DNA from: Thermoplasmatales archaeon SW_10_69_26
GTDB lineage: Archaea; Thermoplasmatota; SW-10-69-26
Assembly (NCBI GenBank): GCA_003009755.1
Contig: PXUB01000049.1
Span: 1 to 27,048, forward strand
Direction: 5' to 3'
Length of the DNA stretch: 27,048 nt
Of this stretch, positions 14,002 to 21,036 are shown piece after piece (the first letter of the stretch is position 1; every line of letters begins with the position of its first letter). Both the position numbers and the translations under genes were made by a program. The notes below the pieces were generated by a model. It worked only from the letters and a program-made list of their open reading frames with translations, ran no database searches and was not told where the DNA came from.

Positions 14002-15637
14002 AGCGGTCGAACGCGTCGGTGGATTCGGCGATCTCTTCGGCGTCCTCGTAGCCGGCGTCGGCGTGGCGCACGATCCCGGAGCCGGGGTCGGCGTTGAACA
14101 CGTTGGCGATGCGGTCGTCGGCGTCGGCGGTGCCGTCGGCGACGACCATCATGCCGGCGTGCGTGGAGAGGCCGATGCCGACGCCGCCGCCGTTGTGGAT
14201 GGCGACCATGTCGGCGCCGGCGGAGGCGTTGAGGAGGGCGTTGAGCAGCGGCCAGTCGGCGATGGCGTCGGAGCCGTCCTTCATGCCTTCCGTCTCGCGG
14301 TAGGGGCTGGCGACGCTGCCGGTGTCGAGGTGGTCGCGCGTGATCGCGACGGGTCCGATCTCACCCGAGCGCACGCGGTCGTTGATCTCGCGGGCGAAGG
14401 TCTCCCGTTGGCCGAAGCCCAGCCAGCACACGCGCGCCGGCAACCCTTCGAAGGGGACGCGTTCCTGGGCGGCCTCGATCCATCGGGTGAGGGTCTCGTC
14501 TTCACCGAAGAGGTCGGTGACGAGGTCGTCGGTGACGGCGATGTCGTCCTCGTCGCCGGTGAGGGCGACCCAGCGGAACGGGCCCCGGCCCTGACAGAAC
14601 ATCGGACGCACGTAGGCCTTCACGAAGCCGGGGTAGGCGAAGGCCTCGTCGTAGCCGGCATCCTGGGCCTGCCCACGGAGGTTGTTGCCGTAGTCGAAGA
14701 CGACGCTGCCCTGGTCTTGGAAGGCCACCAACGCTTGGCAGTGGTCGACCATCGAGGCCCGAGCGGCCTCCTCGTGCTTGGCGGGGTCCTCCTCGCGTAG
14801 GCGGTCGGCTTCCTCGGGCGTGTACCCGGCGGGGATGTAGCCCGCGAGCGCGTCGTGGGCACTGGTTTGGTCGGTGACGACGTCGGGCTCGAAGCCTCTG
14901 TCCAGCAGCTCGGCGTGGGTCTCGGCGCAGTTGCCGATCAAGGCGACGCTGGTGGCTTCGCCGCGCTCGGCGGCGTCCTCGACGATGCTGACCGCCTCCT
15001 CGAGGTCGTGGGTCTTGTGCTGGCAGTAGCCGACGTCGATGCGTTCGTCGGCGTGGGCTTCGACGGCTTCGACGGCCAGGCAGGCGCCGCCGGCGATCTC
15101 GACGGCCAAGGGCTGGGCGCCGCCCATGCCGCCGAGGCCGCCGGTGAGCACGGTCTTGCCCTGTAGGGTGCCGTCGAAGTGTCGTCGGCCGACGGCGGCC
15201 ATCGTCTCGTAGGTGCCCTGGATGATGCCTTGGGTCCCGATGTAGCACCAGGAGCCGGCCGTCATCTGGCCGTACATCGTGAGGCCCTGGTCCTCGAGGT
15301 CGTGGAAGTCCTCCCAGGTGGACCAGCGCGGCACGAGGTTGCTGTTGGCGATCAGCACGCGCGGCGCGTCCTCGTGGGTGGGGAAGGTGGCCTGCGCGCG
15401 TCCGCTTTGGACGAGCAAGGTTTCGTCGTCCGCGAGCGTCTGGAGGGCCCTCGCGATCGTCTCCAGATCCTCGACCGAGCGCGCGGCCTTCCCGGTGCCG
15501 CCGTAGACGACGAGGTCCTCGGGCCGTTCGGCGTTCTCGAGGTTGTTGTACAGCAACCGGTAAACGGCTTCCGAGCGCCAGCTGGGGCAGGCTCGCTCGG
15601 TCCCGCGCGGCGCCTCGTAGGGAGGGGTCGAGGACAT
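13994..15637 (-). CDS. hutU: Urocanate hydratase
   Basis: HutU converts urocanate to 4-imidazolone-5-propionate using tightly bound NAD+ as an electrophile. The 547-aa length matches the family. Seen are VVYGGTGKAAR near the N terminus, the NAD-binding GGLGGMGGAQPLA (166-178), GNCAETH (235-241), and FCQGRGPFRWVALTG (347-361) with the conserved active-site-region Cys348. ATG at 15637 is used; the GTG at 15661 would lie in the TATA-like box (GGCTTATCG, about 15661-15669), which is 28 nt before the ATG. HutI and HutG/HutF are not in the window, so the pathway must be completed elsewhere. The gene is divergent from a lipoprotein gene at 15721. Confidence 0.96.
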   Translation of the reverse strand: MSSTPPYEAPRGTERACPSWRSEAVYRLLYNNLENAERPEDLVVYGGTGKAARSVEDLETIARALQTLADDETLLVQSGRAQATFPTHEDAPRVLIANSNLVPRWSTWEDFHDLEDQGLTMYGQMTAGSWCYIGTQGIIQGTYETMAAVGRRHFDGTLQGKTVLTGGLGGMGGAQPLAVEIAGGACLAVEAVEAHADERIDVGYCQHKTHDLEEAVSIVEDAAERGEATSVALIGNCAETHAELLDRGFEPDVVTDQTSAHDALAGYIPAGYTPEEADRLREEDPAKHEEAARASMVDHCQALVAFQDQGSVVFDYGNNLRGQAQDAGYDEAFAYPGFVKAYVRPMFCQGRGPFRWVALTGDEDDIAVTDDLVTDLFGEDETLTRWIEAAQERVPFEGLPARVCWLGFGQRETFAREINDRVRSGEIGPVAITRDHLDTGSVASPYRETEGMKDGSDAIADWPLLNALLNASAGADMVAIHNGGGVGIGLSTHAGMMVVADGTADADDRIANVFNADPGSGIVRHADAGYEDAEEIAESTDAFDRWG

Positions 15638-15660
15638 CGACGACGAAGGCGAGCCCGACA

Positions 15661-15669
15661 CGATAAGCC
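15661..15669 (-). promoter_or_regulatory. TATA-like box of hutU
   Basis: GGCTTATCG on the minus strand lies about 28 nt before the hutU ATG and argues against the GTG at 15661 as the start. Confidence 0.5.
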
Positions 15670-15686
15670 TGACGAACCCGACCCCT

Positions 15687-15697
15687 CAGATTTTCAA
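15687..15697 (+). promoter_or_regulatory. TATA-like box of the DUF4382 lipoprotein gene
   Basis: CAGATTTTCAA is the AT-rich element 29 nt before the ATG at 15721. Confidence 0.45.
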
Positions 15698-15720
15698 CGC
15701 AGGCGAGGGTTGGCCGAGGT

Positions 15721-16446
15721 ATGCGAGTTCATGTACTGTTCGCCGTGGTCCTGCTGACGGCCGGCCTGGCCGGCTGCGCGACCGACGGCGAGGGATCTGC
15801 GAGCGTGTACGTGACGGACGCCCCGACGGACGAGTTCGAGGAGATCCACGTCGTCTTCTCGGACGCCTACGTCCACGAGGGCGGTGACGAGAACGAGACC
15901 GACACCAACGACTCAGAGGGCCCCGAGGGCGGTCCCTCGACCCAGGGTGACCCCTCCGAGGAGGGCGGGACCGAGGCGTCGTTCGGCCAGCACGGTGACC
16001 GTGGTGGGGACGGCGGCTCCGAGAACCGGTTCAGCCAGGAGGCGGGTTGGATCTCGCTCGTCGGCACCCAGGAACCGATCGACGTGAACCTGCTGAACGC
16101 GACCGGCACCCAGGCCGCGTTCCTGGGCGAGGCCAACCTCTCGGCCGGCACGTACACGCAGATCGCGATCGTCGTCGAGGACGCCTACGGCATCGACGAC
16201 AACGGGACCGAGGTCGACATCACGGTCCCCAGCGGCGTCGGTCGCGTCGTCCGATCCTTCCAGGTCGAGTCGGGGCAGGAGACCCAGATCGTCCTCGACC
16301 TCGATCTGGACAGGGCGATGACGGCGTCCAACGGCGACTGGAAGCTGACACCGGTGTTCGGCCAGACCGAGACCCGCGTCGTCGACGACGCCGAGTCCGG
16401 TGAACAGGCGCACGAGCCCGGCGAGGTCGCCGAGGTCGAGGCGTAG
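15721..16446 (+). CDS. Lipoprotein with DUF4382 domain
   Basis: The 241-aa product begins with a lipoprotein signal peptide whose lipobox LAGC places the lipidated Cys at residue 19. After it, ASVYVTDAPTDEFEEIHVVF is the typical opening of DUF4382, a beta-sandwich domain of cell-surface proteins in archaea and bacteria. The domain is interrupted after about residue 50 by a 50-residue acidic, Gly/Ser/Glu-rich insertion and resumes at GWISLVGTQEPIDVNLLNAT, AGTYTQIAIVVEDAYG and FQVESGQETQIVLDLDLD. An acidic tail ends the protein. Several N-x-T/S sites would allow glycosylation. The role is unknown. The next gene also encodes a lipoprotein but has its own promoter-like element. Confidence 0.85.
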   Translation: MRVHVLFAVVLLTAGLAGCATDGEGSASVYVTDAPTDEFEEIHVVFSDAYVHEGGDENETDTNDSEGPEGGPSTQGDPSEEGGTEASFGQHGDRGGDGGSENRFSQEAGWISLVGTQEPIDVNLLNATGTQAAFLGEANLSAGTYTQIAIVVEDAYGIDDNGTEVDITVPSGVGRVVRSFQVESGQETQIVLDLDLDRAMTASNGDWKLTPVFGQTETRVVDDAESGEQAHEPGEVAEVEA

Positions 16447-16581
16447 GCTGGCCTTCCCCGCGACGCGCGGCGGGCGGGGCGCGATCGCGCCTCGTCTGCC
16501 GTCGCATCCGACCGGTTCCCGGATCCATGCGAGGCTAAATCCGGCCCCGTGAGCCGCCACTGCCCCACAGGTGCCCCCCAG

Positions 16582-16591
16582 CGCTTATGAA
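16582..16591 (+). promoter_or_regulatory. TATA-like box of the LVIVD lipoprotein gene
   Basis: CGCTTATGAA lies about 30 nt before the ATG at 16616 and supports that start over an upstream one. The 169-nt gap from 16447 holds nothing else recognised. Confidence 0.5.
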
Positions 16592-16615
16592 GGGGCTGAC
16601 GGCTCGTTTACCGTG

Positions 16616-17848
16616 ATGAGGTCCAGCCTGGCACTCGCGACGGCTCTGTTGCTGATCACGGTCCCCGTGGTCGGATGCATCGGTTCCAGCGGAACGGGCG
16701 CGCCCGCGGAGACTGCGAACGCGACCGATCCCGCCACGAACGAGTCCTCGACCTCGCCGTTGCCGGAGGAGATCACTGGGCTGGCGGAGCTCGACACCGT
16801 CAGCACCGAAGGCAGCGGGACCGGCATCTGGATCGACGAGCAGCGTGACGTCCTCGTCAGCGCCAACGGGGGCGGCGGGCTGCAGCTGTACGACGTCTCG
16901 GACGCGGACAACGTGACCAAGCTCGGCAGCGTGGGCGACCTCTCGGCCCGCGACGCCGACATCCTCCGCTACGATGGGACCACGTACGCGATCCTGGCTG
17001 GATCCAGCGAGGGCATCCACGTCGTCGACATCGACGACCCCAGCGAGCCCGAGCATGTCGTCTCCGCCGACAAGTACGGCGCCCACAACGTCGCCAGCGT
17101 GCCCGGCACGCCCTACATCTACGACGCCACGGCCGTCGGCGCCGACGGGAAGGCGACGAACCCGATCATCCCGGTGCTGGACATCAGCGACCCCGAGGAC
17201 CCCTCGTGGACGACGATCGACATCCCGGCCGAGGTCAACGGCCAACCGACCCAATCCGACGGGTGCCACGACGTCGTCGTCCGCCAGGACCTGGGCAAGG
17301 CCTTCTGCGCCGGCGGCGGCAGCATGTACGCGGCCGGCGGCGGCGAGACGTTCATCTGGGACATCAGCGACGACGTGACCGACCCCGTCTGGGAGGGCGT
17401 CATCGACAACCCGTCGATCATGTACCACCACCAGGCCCTCGCCAGCGAGGACGGCGACCTGCTGATGATCAACGACGAGTTCATCGCGCCGAACTGCAAC
17501 GGCGCCAGCCAGGGCCCGGTCGACGCCCGGCAGACGACGGCGTCGATGTGGGTCTACAACATCTCCGACACGCAGAACCCGCAACTGATGGACCAGGTCC
17601 AGGTCATCGACGAGGACCAGAACGCCAACTGCGGTAGCCACTTCGGGGACCTCGTCGACGGTCGCGAGATGGTGACCTGGGGCTGGTACGAGGCCGGCAC
17701 GCTGCTGATCGACATCAGCGAGCCGAGCGACACCGAGATCGTCGACCGCATCGACCCCGAGGGCTCCACGTGGGACGCCAAGTACCACGACGGCCACGTC
17801 TACGGCTCCTCGGGCGACCTCCAAGTGCTCGACATCGTGGGCGAGTAG
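16616..17848 (+). CDS. LVIVD-repeat beta-propeller lipoprotein
   Basis: This 410-aa protein has a signal peptide with lipobox VVGC (lipidated Cys21), a Thr/Asn/Glu-rich stalk to about residue 55, and then a repeat domain. Each blade ends in a variant of LYDVSDADNV, VVDIDDPSEP, VLDISDPEDP, IWDISDDVTDP, VYNISDTQNPQ or LIDISEPSDT, the hallmark of LVIVD repeats, which fold as beta-propellers on the outside of the cell. Four to five Cys in the propeller (for example DGCHDVV, KAFCAGG, APNCNG, NANCGSH) could form disulfides. Family members are surface proteins of undefined binding role; a HYHQ-like metal site (MYHHQ) is visible. A hairpin (17862-17885) follows the stop. Confidence 0.85.
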   Translation: MRSSLALATALLLITVPVVGCIGSSGTGAPAETANATDPATNESSTSPLPEEITGLAELDTVSTEGSGTGIWIDEQRDVLVSANGGGGLQLYDVSDADNVTKLGSVGDLSARDADILRYDGTTYAILAGSSEGIHVVDIDDPSEPEHVVSADKYGAHNVASVPGTPYIYDATAVGADGKATNPIIPVLDISDPEDPSWTTIDIPAEVNGQPTQSDGCHDVVVRQDLGKAFCAGGGSMYAAGGGETFIWDISDDVTDPVWEGVIDNPSIMYHHQALASEDGDLLMINDEFIAPNCNGASQGPVDARQTTASMWVYNISDTQNPQLMDQVQVIDEDQNANCGSHFGDLVDGREMVTWGWYEAGTLLIDISEPSDTEIVDRIDPEGSTWDAKYHDGHVYGSSGDLQVLDIVGE

Positions 17849-18167
17849 GGGGACCCAGAGCCGAGGCGAGGGCTCGGAAGCCTCGAACCCAACCCCAGAG
17901 ACGCCAGGACGGGCGAGGCTCAGGGGGCTTGTGAGGGCCCTCGCCGACGTCCAGGGTCCAGTCTCCCTCCTGAAGCCACTGCCCGGGACCCCGGCAACCC
18001 CGCCTAGATCCCTGGCCGCTCGGTGGGATCCTTCCAGCCTCCGTGTCTGTGTGGTCGAGTTCGGCACTCCCAGCCCTCCGTTGCCCTCCCCTCCTCCGCC
18101 TGACCAACAGCTGTACCCCATCGCCTTGATAACCCCCCTAACAGAGCCACGAGGTGAGTTGGTCCCG
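17849..18167. other. Structured intergenic region, no gene seen
   Basis: No gene is supported here. Two inverted repeats occur: CGAGGC/GCCTCG (17862-17867 with 17880-17885) and GGCGAGG/CCTCGCC (about 17914-17946). They may end the LVIVD transcript. The rest is pyrimidine-rich, ending in the TATA-like CTTGATAAC (18125-18133) before a short open frame. Confidence 0.4.
17862..17885 (+). terminator. Hairpin after the LVIVD lipoprotein gene
   Basis: CGAGGC and GCCTCG form a 6-bp stem with a 12-nt loop, 13 nt after the stop. Archaeal termination mostly needs a T-tract, which is missing here, so this is tentative. Confidence 0.3.
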
Positions 18168-18272
18168 ATGTCCGAAGAGATGGACGTCCGCGGTGTCGTG
18201 CGCGTCGCCTCGATGATCTCCACGATCGCCGAGGAGCCGATGAACGTCGGCGGCGCCTACCGTTTGCCTTGA
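18168..18272 (+). CDS. Possible 34-aa small protein
   Basis: An ATG at 18168 opens a 34-codon frame (MSEEMDVRGVVRVAS...GGAYRLP) in a gap of nearly 600 nt. Third codon positions are almost all G or C, as in true genes here, and the amino-acid mix is balanced rather than Arg/Pro-rich. A TATA-like CTTGATAAC lies 35-43 nt upstream and an inverted repeat (GGCGGGCGG/CCGCCCGCC) plus a T-rich stretch lies just after the stop, so it looks like a complete small transcription unit. It could equally be the N-terminal relic of a longer gene. No family is recognised. Confidence 0.4.
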   Translation: MSEEMDVRGVVRVASMISTIAEEPMNVGGAYRLP

Positions 18273-18446
18273 TGCTGCAGGCGGGCGGGCTCACTTCGCT
18301 CACCCCACCTCGCCTTCGTCCACCGCCCGCCGACACCGCCGTTCTTCTCCTCAGCTCCCACCGCTGACCGCGGCCTCCCCTTCCTCTGCCGTTCTCTGAC
18401 TCTGTGGTTGGCTCTCCGTGCCCTCCACGAGGCTGGGACCCTCGAC
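18273..18446. other. Non-coding stretch with long-loop inverted repeat
   Basis: GGCGGGCGG (18280-18288) pairs with CCGCCCGCC (18323-18331), 9 bp with a 34-nt loop. The pyrimidine-rich strand beyond it (TTCTTCTCCT, CCCCTTCCTC) could end the small upstream transcript. No gene is seen before the ribH stop. Confidence 0.4.
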
Positions 18447-18881
18447 CTACACCGTGTCCATGTCCATCTCGGGCGTGACCTGGCGCAGCGCCTCGTGGAC
18501 CTCGGTGACAGCCTCGACGGCTTGGGCGCCGTAGTCGACGCGCTCGCGGGCTTCCTCGCCGCTCATGCCGGGCCCGGTGATGCCGAGCGCGATCGGCTTG
18601 CCCCACTCGAGGGACAGCTGTTGGAGGGTGCGCGTCGTCGCGTGCATGAGCACCTGGTCGTGGTCGGTGTCGCCGGTGACGACGGCCCCGAGCACGGCGA
18701 CGCCGTCGACGTCGGCGCGGGACATCAGCCGCTGGGCGACGACCGGCGTGTCGAAGGCGCCGGGCACGCGCACCGTAGCGGCGTGCTCGTGGCCGTGATC
18801 GTCGATCGCTTCCTCGGCGGCCTCGACCATCGAGTCGGTGACCTCGGCGTTGAAGCGGGCGGCGACGATCGCGACGCGCAT
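18447..18881 (-). CDS. ribH: 6,7-dimethyl-8-ribityllumazine synthase
   Basis: RibH condenses 5-amino-6-ribitylamino-uracil with the four-carbon unit made by RibB, giving the riboflavin precursor lumazine. The 144-aa protein has the N-terminal AIVAARFN strand-loop that binds the pyrimidine, VPGAFDTP (about 49-56), VLGAVVTGDTDHDQ with the catalytic-region His, and the C-terminal ALGITGPGMSGEEARER. This matches archaeal lumazine synthases. The ATG shares one base with the ribC stop (TGATG), so ribL-ribC-ribH form a tightly coupled operon, and this is its last gene. Confidence 0.93.
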   Translation of the reverse strand: MRVAIVAARFNAEVTDSMVEAAEEAIDDHGHEHAATVRVPGAFDTPVVAQRLMSRADVDGVAVLGAVVTGDTDHDQVLMHATTRTLQQLSLEWGKPIALGITGPGMSGEEARERVDYGAQAVEAVTEVHEALRQVTPEMDMDTV

Positions 18882-19393
18882 CAGGTGTCCTCCTTGGGCG
18901 GGTCGGCGGGGACCTCGATCGGGCCTTCGTCGTGGTAGCCCTCGCGTTGCCCGGTGCCGGCGAGCTCGCGCAGGCGGTCGGGCTCGAAGAGCAGCCACAC
19001 GGCATTGCGGGCGTGCTCGCGGGCGCGGTTCTCGGCCAACCATCGCAGGCGGCCGGGGTCCTCGGCCTCGTCGGTGTGGACGAAGACCTCGAGCACGTGC
19101 GTGTCCGTGGCGATCTGGGCCTGCTGGATGCCCAAGGTCGCCTCGTGGGCGCACCGCTTGTCGATCTCCTCGGGGCCCACCTGGCCCAGAGCCATCACGA
19201 GGTCGCAGCCGGCCTGGGAGATCAGCCGTTTCGCGCCGACAGGCAGGTCCTTGATGCCGGGCACGGTGCGGCGGACGATCGACAGCTCCTCGTCGTGATC
19301 GGTGAGGTACTCGTCGATCGTTTCGCGGGTGGCTTGGGCCATGTCGACGCGGGCGAAGGTGGTGTCGACGATGCCGAGCGTGGGTGGGCTCAT
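18881..19393 (-). CDS. ribC: Archaeal riboflavin synthase
   Basis: This 170-aa protein is the archaeal type of riboflavin synthase, which dismutates two lumazines into riboflavin and the ribitylaminouracil. It is homologous to RibH rather than to the bacterial RibE. Visible blocks are the N-terminal GIVDTTFARVDMA, VRRTVPGIKDLPVGAKRL, CDLVMALGQVGPEEIDKRCAHEA and THVLEVFVHTDEA. A charged tail of about 20 residues extends beyond the usual core. The ATG at 19393 overlaps the ribL stop by 4 nt (ATGA), and its stop overlaps the ribH start by 1 nt. Confidence 0.93.
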   Translation of the reverse strand: MSPPTLGIVDTTFARVDMAQATRETIDEYLTDHDEELSIVRRTVPGIKDLPVGAKRLISQAGCDLVMALGQVGPEEIDKRCAHEATLGIQQAQIATDTHVLEVFVHTDEAEDPGRLRWLAENRAREHARNAVWLLFEPDRLRELAGTGQREGYHDEGPIEVPADPPKEDT

Positions 19394-19845
19394 GGCGTCT
19401 CCTCCTCGACGTCGGCGTACTCCCGGTAGGCGGGATCGGAGAGGATGCGGCGGACGATGCGTCGGGTGCCGGCGAGGTCGTCGGCGTGCTTGCTGACGCG
19501 TTCGACGCGGACCGCCAGGCCCCGGGCTTGGCACTCGTCTTCGATGGCCTGGGCCTGGTGGTAGTCGTCGTAGCCGAGCGCGATCACGTCGGGATCGATG
19601 CGCTCGACGGTCGCGTAGTGGTCCTCCTCGTCGCCGAGCACGGCTTCGGTCACCGGGTCGAGAGCGTCGACGAGCTCGAGCCGCATCTGTTCGGGCGTGA
19701 TCGGGGGGCGTTTGCGTTCGCGGACCGAGCGGTCGCGAGCCACGACGACGTAGAGCTGGTCCCCGAACTGGGCCGCCTCTCGCAGGTAGTGCAGGTGGCC
19801 GGTGTGCAACAGATCGAAGACGCCGGCGGCCATCACCCGAGTCAT
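19390..19845 (-). CDS. ribL: Archaeal FAD synthase (nucleotidyltransferase)
   Basis: RibL transfers AMP from ATP to FMN to make FAD. The 151-aa length matches archaeal RibL. The cytidylyltransferase fold is clear: GVFDLLHTGHLHYLREA with the HxGH motif near the N terminus, VVVARDRSVRERKRPP, and the C-terminal RVSKHADDLAGTRRIVRRI in place of the bacterial ISSTxxR motif. ATG at 19845 is chosen, 12 nt before a second in-frame ATG that could also serve. It lies 59 nt after ribB and is followed by ribC and ribH with overlapping codons. A CTP-dependent riboflavin kinase to make FMN is not in the window. Confidence 0.92.
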   Translation of the reverse strand: MTRVMAAGVFDLLHTGHLHYLREAAQFGDQLYVVVARDRSVRERKRPPITPEQMRLELVDALDPVTEAVLGDEEDHYATVERIDPDVIALGYDDYHQAQAIEDECQARGLAVRVERVSKHADDLAGTRRIVRRILSDPAYREYADVEEETP

Positions 19846-19904
19846 CAACGAGGACCTATGCCCGGGGGGTCCCTTGAATGGGAGGGTGCCCGCGTGCTGG
19901 GGGC

Positions 19905-20660
19905 TCACGTGCCCTTGGCGGGGGCTTGGTGCAGGGCCCGGTTGGCGTCGGCTTGCCAGCCTTCCTGGATGTCGGCCCGGTCGACGAACGCGATGCCTCG
20001 GGCCTCGGCGCGCTGGCGGGCGCGCTGAGGGGACATGGCGTCGTCACCGTCGAGGATCTCGGCTCCGACGAGGGCTTCGGGGATGCCGGCCAGGCGGGCG
20101 AGCGCGGCGGCCATCTCGGTGTGACCGGTGCGGGTGTCGAGCAGGCCCTCGGCGGCGGCGCACACGTGAACGTGGCCGGGAGTGCGGAACTCCTCGACGA
20201 AGCGGTCGCGCAGCGTGGCGCCCTGCAGGCAGGGTTCCAGGCTGGCCAGGCGACCGATGCCCTGAATCGTCTTGGCTCGGTCGCGGTCGGTGATCCCTGT
20301 GAACGTGTCGCGGTGGTTCAGCGTGATCGAGAAGGAGCTGCGGGCGTCGTAGGGGAGCGAGCCGGGCACGAGCTCACCGAGGACCGGGTGCTCGTCGCTG
20401 GCGTCCCGGTAGACGTCGTGGAGGAACGGCAGGCCCAGGGCTTGGCGGACGTCGGGTCCGATGGCGACGAACACGAGTCCGCCGGCGTCGTCACGGAGCT
20501 GGCGGACGGCCTCGGGCGTGGCGTTCTGGGCGGGGACGAAGAGATCGGTTTCGCCCTCGCGCTCGTCGCCGTCGTACACCATGATCGGGCGACCCTGCTG
20601 GAGCGCGGACAGGGTGGTGTCCAGGGCGGGCGGTCCCGCGCTTTCGTTCCTGAGGCGCAC
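19905..20660 (-). CDS. ribB: 3,4-dihydroxy-2-butanone 4-phosphate synthase
   Basis: RibB converts ribulose 5-phosphate to formate and the four-carbon phosphate used by RibH. The 251-aa protein has the metal- and substrate-binding acidic loop YDGDEREGETDLF (29-41), the TGITDRDRAKTI segment, FRTPGHVHVCAAAEGLL, and RTGHTEMAAALARLAGI with the metal-binding His. It lacks a fused GTP cyclohydrolase II domain, as in archaea. GTG at 20660 lies 27 nt from a TATA box (CTTTATG), so the transcript is probably leaderless. A 14-bp palindrome directly upstream of the TATA box is a candidate operator. A C-terminal tail (WQADANRALHQAPAKGT) ends before ribL. Confidence 0.94.
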   Translation of the reverse strand: MRLRNESAGPPALDTTLSALQQGRPIMVYDGDEREGETDLFVPAQNATPEAVRQLRDDAGGLVFVAIGPDVRQALGLPFLHDVYRDASDEHPVLGELVPGSLPYDARSSFSITLNHRDTFTGITDRDRAKTIQGIGRLASLEPCLQGATLRDRFVEEFRTPGHVHVCAAAEGLLDTRTGHTEMAAALARLAGIPEALVGAEILDGDDAMSPQRARQRAEARGIAFVDRADIQEGWQADANRALHQAPAKGT

Positions 20661-20683
20661 GCGGGACCAACCCCCACCCCCCG

Positions 20684-20690
20684 CATAAAG
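20684..20690 (-). promoter_or_regulatory. TATA box of ribB
   Basis: CTTTATG on the minus strand lies about 27 nt before the ribB GTG, which predicts a leaderless transcript and separates ribB from rps17e expression. Confidence 0.55.
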
Positions 20691-20692
20691 CG

Positions 20693-20706
20693 TGGGTAGC
20701 TACCCA
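20693..20706. promoter_or_regulatory. Perfect 14-bp palindrome at the ribB promoter
   Basis: TGGGTAGCTACCCA is a perfect palindrome placed 3 nt upstream of the ribB TATA box, in the position of the TFB recognition element. A partial copy, GGTAGCTA, recurs at 20713-20720 across the rps17e stop codon, 18 nt away. A repressor bound here would block TFB/TBP. Archaeal riboflavin genes are controlled in some lineages by RbkR, a DNA-binding riboflavin kinase; whether this is its site is not known. Confidence 0.45.
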
Positions 20707-20717
20707 AGCCTTGGTAG

Positions 20718-20918
20718 CTAGTGGAGGATCAGGTTGTCTTGCTGGATGAGCCGCGTCGTGTAGCCGGCAACCCGGTTGCGGAGCTCCTTGCTCTCGATGT
20801 CGGTCAGCTCCTGGACGAGCTGCTTGTTGGTCTGGAAGTCGTCGGTGAACACTTCCTCGTGCTTGCGGAGGAGCTCCATCGCGACGCGTTTGATGTAGGT
20901 TTGACGTATGTTGCCCAT
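20718..20918 (-). CDS. rps17e: 30S ribosomal protein S17e
   Basis: The 66-aa protein matches archaeal/eukaryotic S17e along its whole length: [17 protein letters not shown] at the N terminus, [19 protein letters not shown] in the middle, and the signature [18 protein letters not shown]17e is a small-subunit protein found only in archaea and eukaryotes, so it is a good domain-of-life marker. The MGNIR start is like methanogen and Thermoplasmata versions and unlike the haloarchaeal form. ATG at 20918 is preceded by a TATA-like TTCATATGG (20957-20965) about 40 nt upstream. The stop lies 57 nt before ribB. Confidence 0.95.
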   Translation of the reverse strand: MGNIRQTYIKRVAMELLRKHEEVFTDDFQTNKQLVQELTDIESKELRNRVAGYTTRLIQQDNLILH

Positions 20919-20956
20919 GCGAAGTCCTCGAGGCGCGTCAGGGACAGCGCCTCCTC

Positions 20957-20965
20957 CATATGAAC
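20957..20965 (-). promoter_or_regulatory. TATA-like box of rps17e
   Basis: GTTCATATG on the minus strand lies about 40 nt before the rps17e ATG, which implies a leader of some 15 nt. It is the only AT-rich stretch in the 118-nt gap after the regulator gene. Confidence 0.4.
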
Positions 20966-21036
20966 CCTGTCCATCCTCCGCTCCTGCGTGACGGGCCCAA
21001 GCTGGCCGAGGAAGGCCAAGCGGGGGCCGTCTCCGG

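Noticed and set aside
16447-16615. tRNA-like fold in the gap before the LVIVD gene
   Set aside because: A GGTTCCCGGATCC stretch recalls a T-arm, but no matching acceptor stem, anticodon arm or CCA context can be built. No tRNA was found elsewhere either.
20661-20717. Flavin (RFN-type) riboswitch before ribB
   Set aside because: The gap is only 57 nt and the ribB transcript is predicted to be leaderless, so there is no room for the RFN fold.
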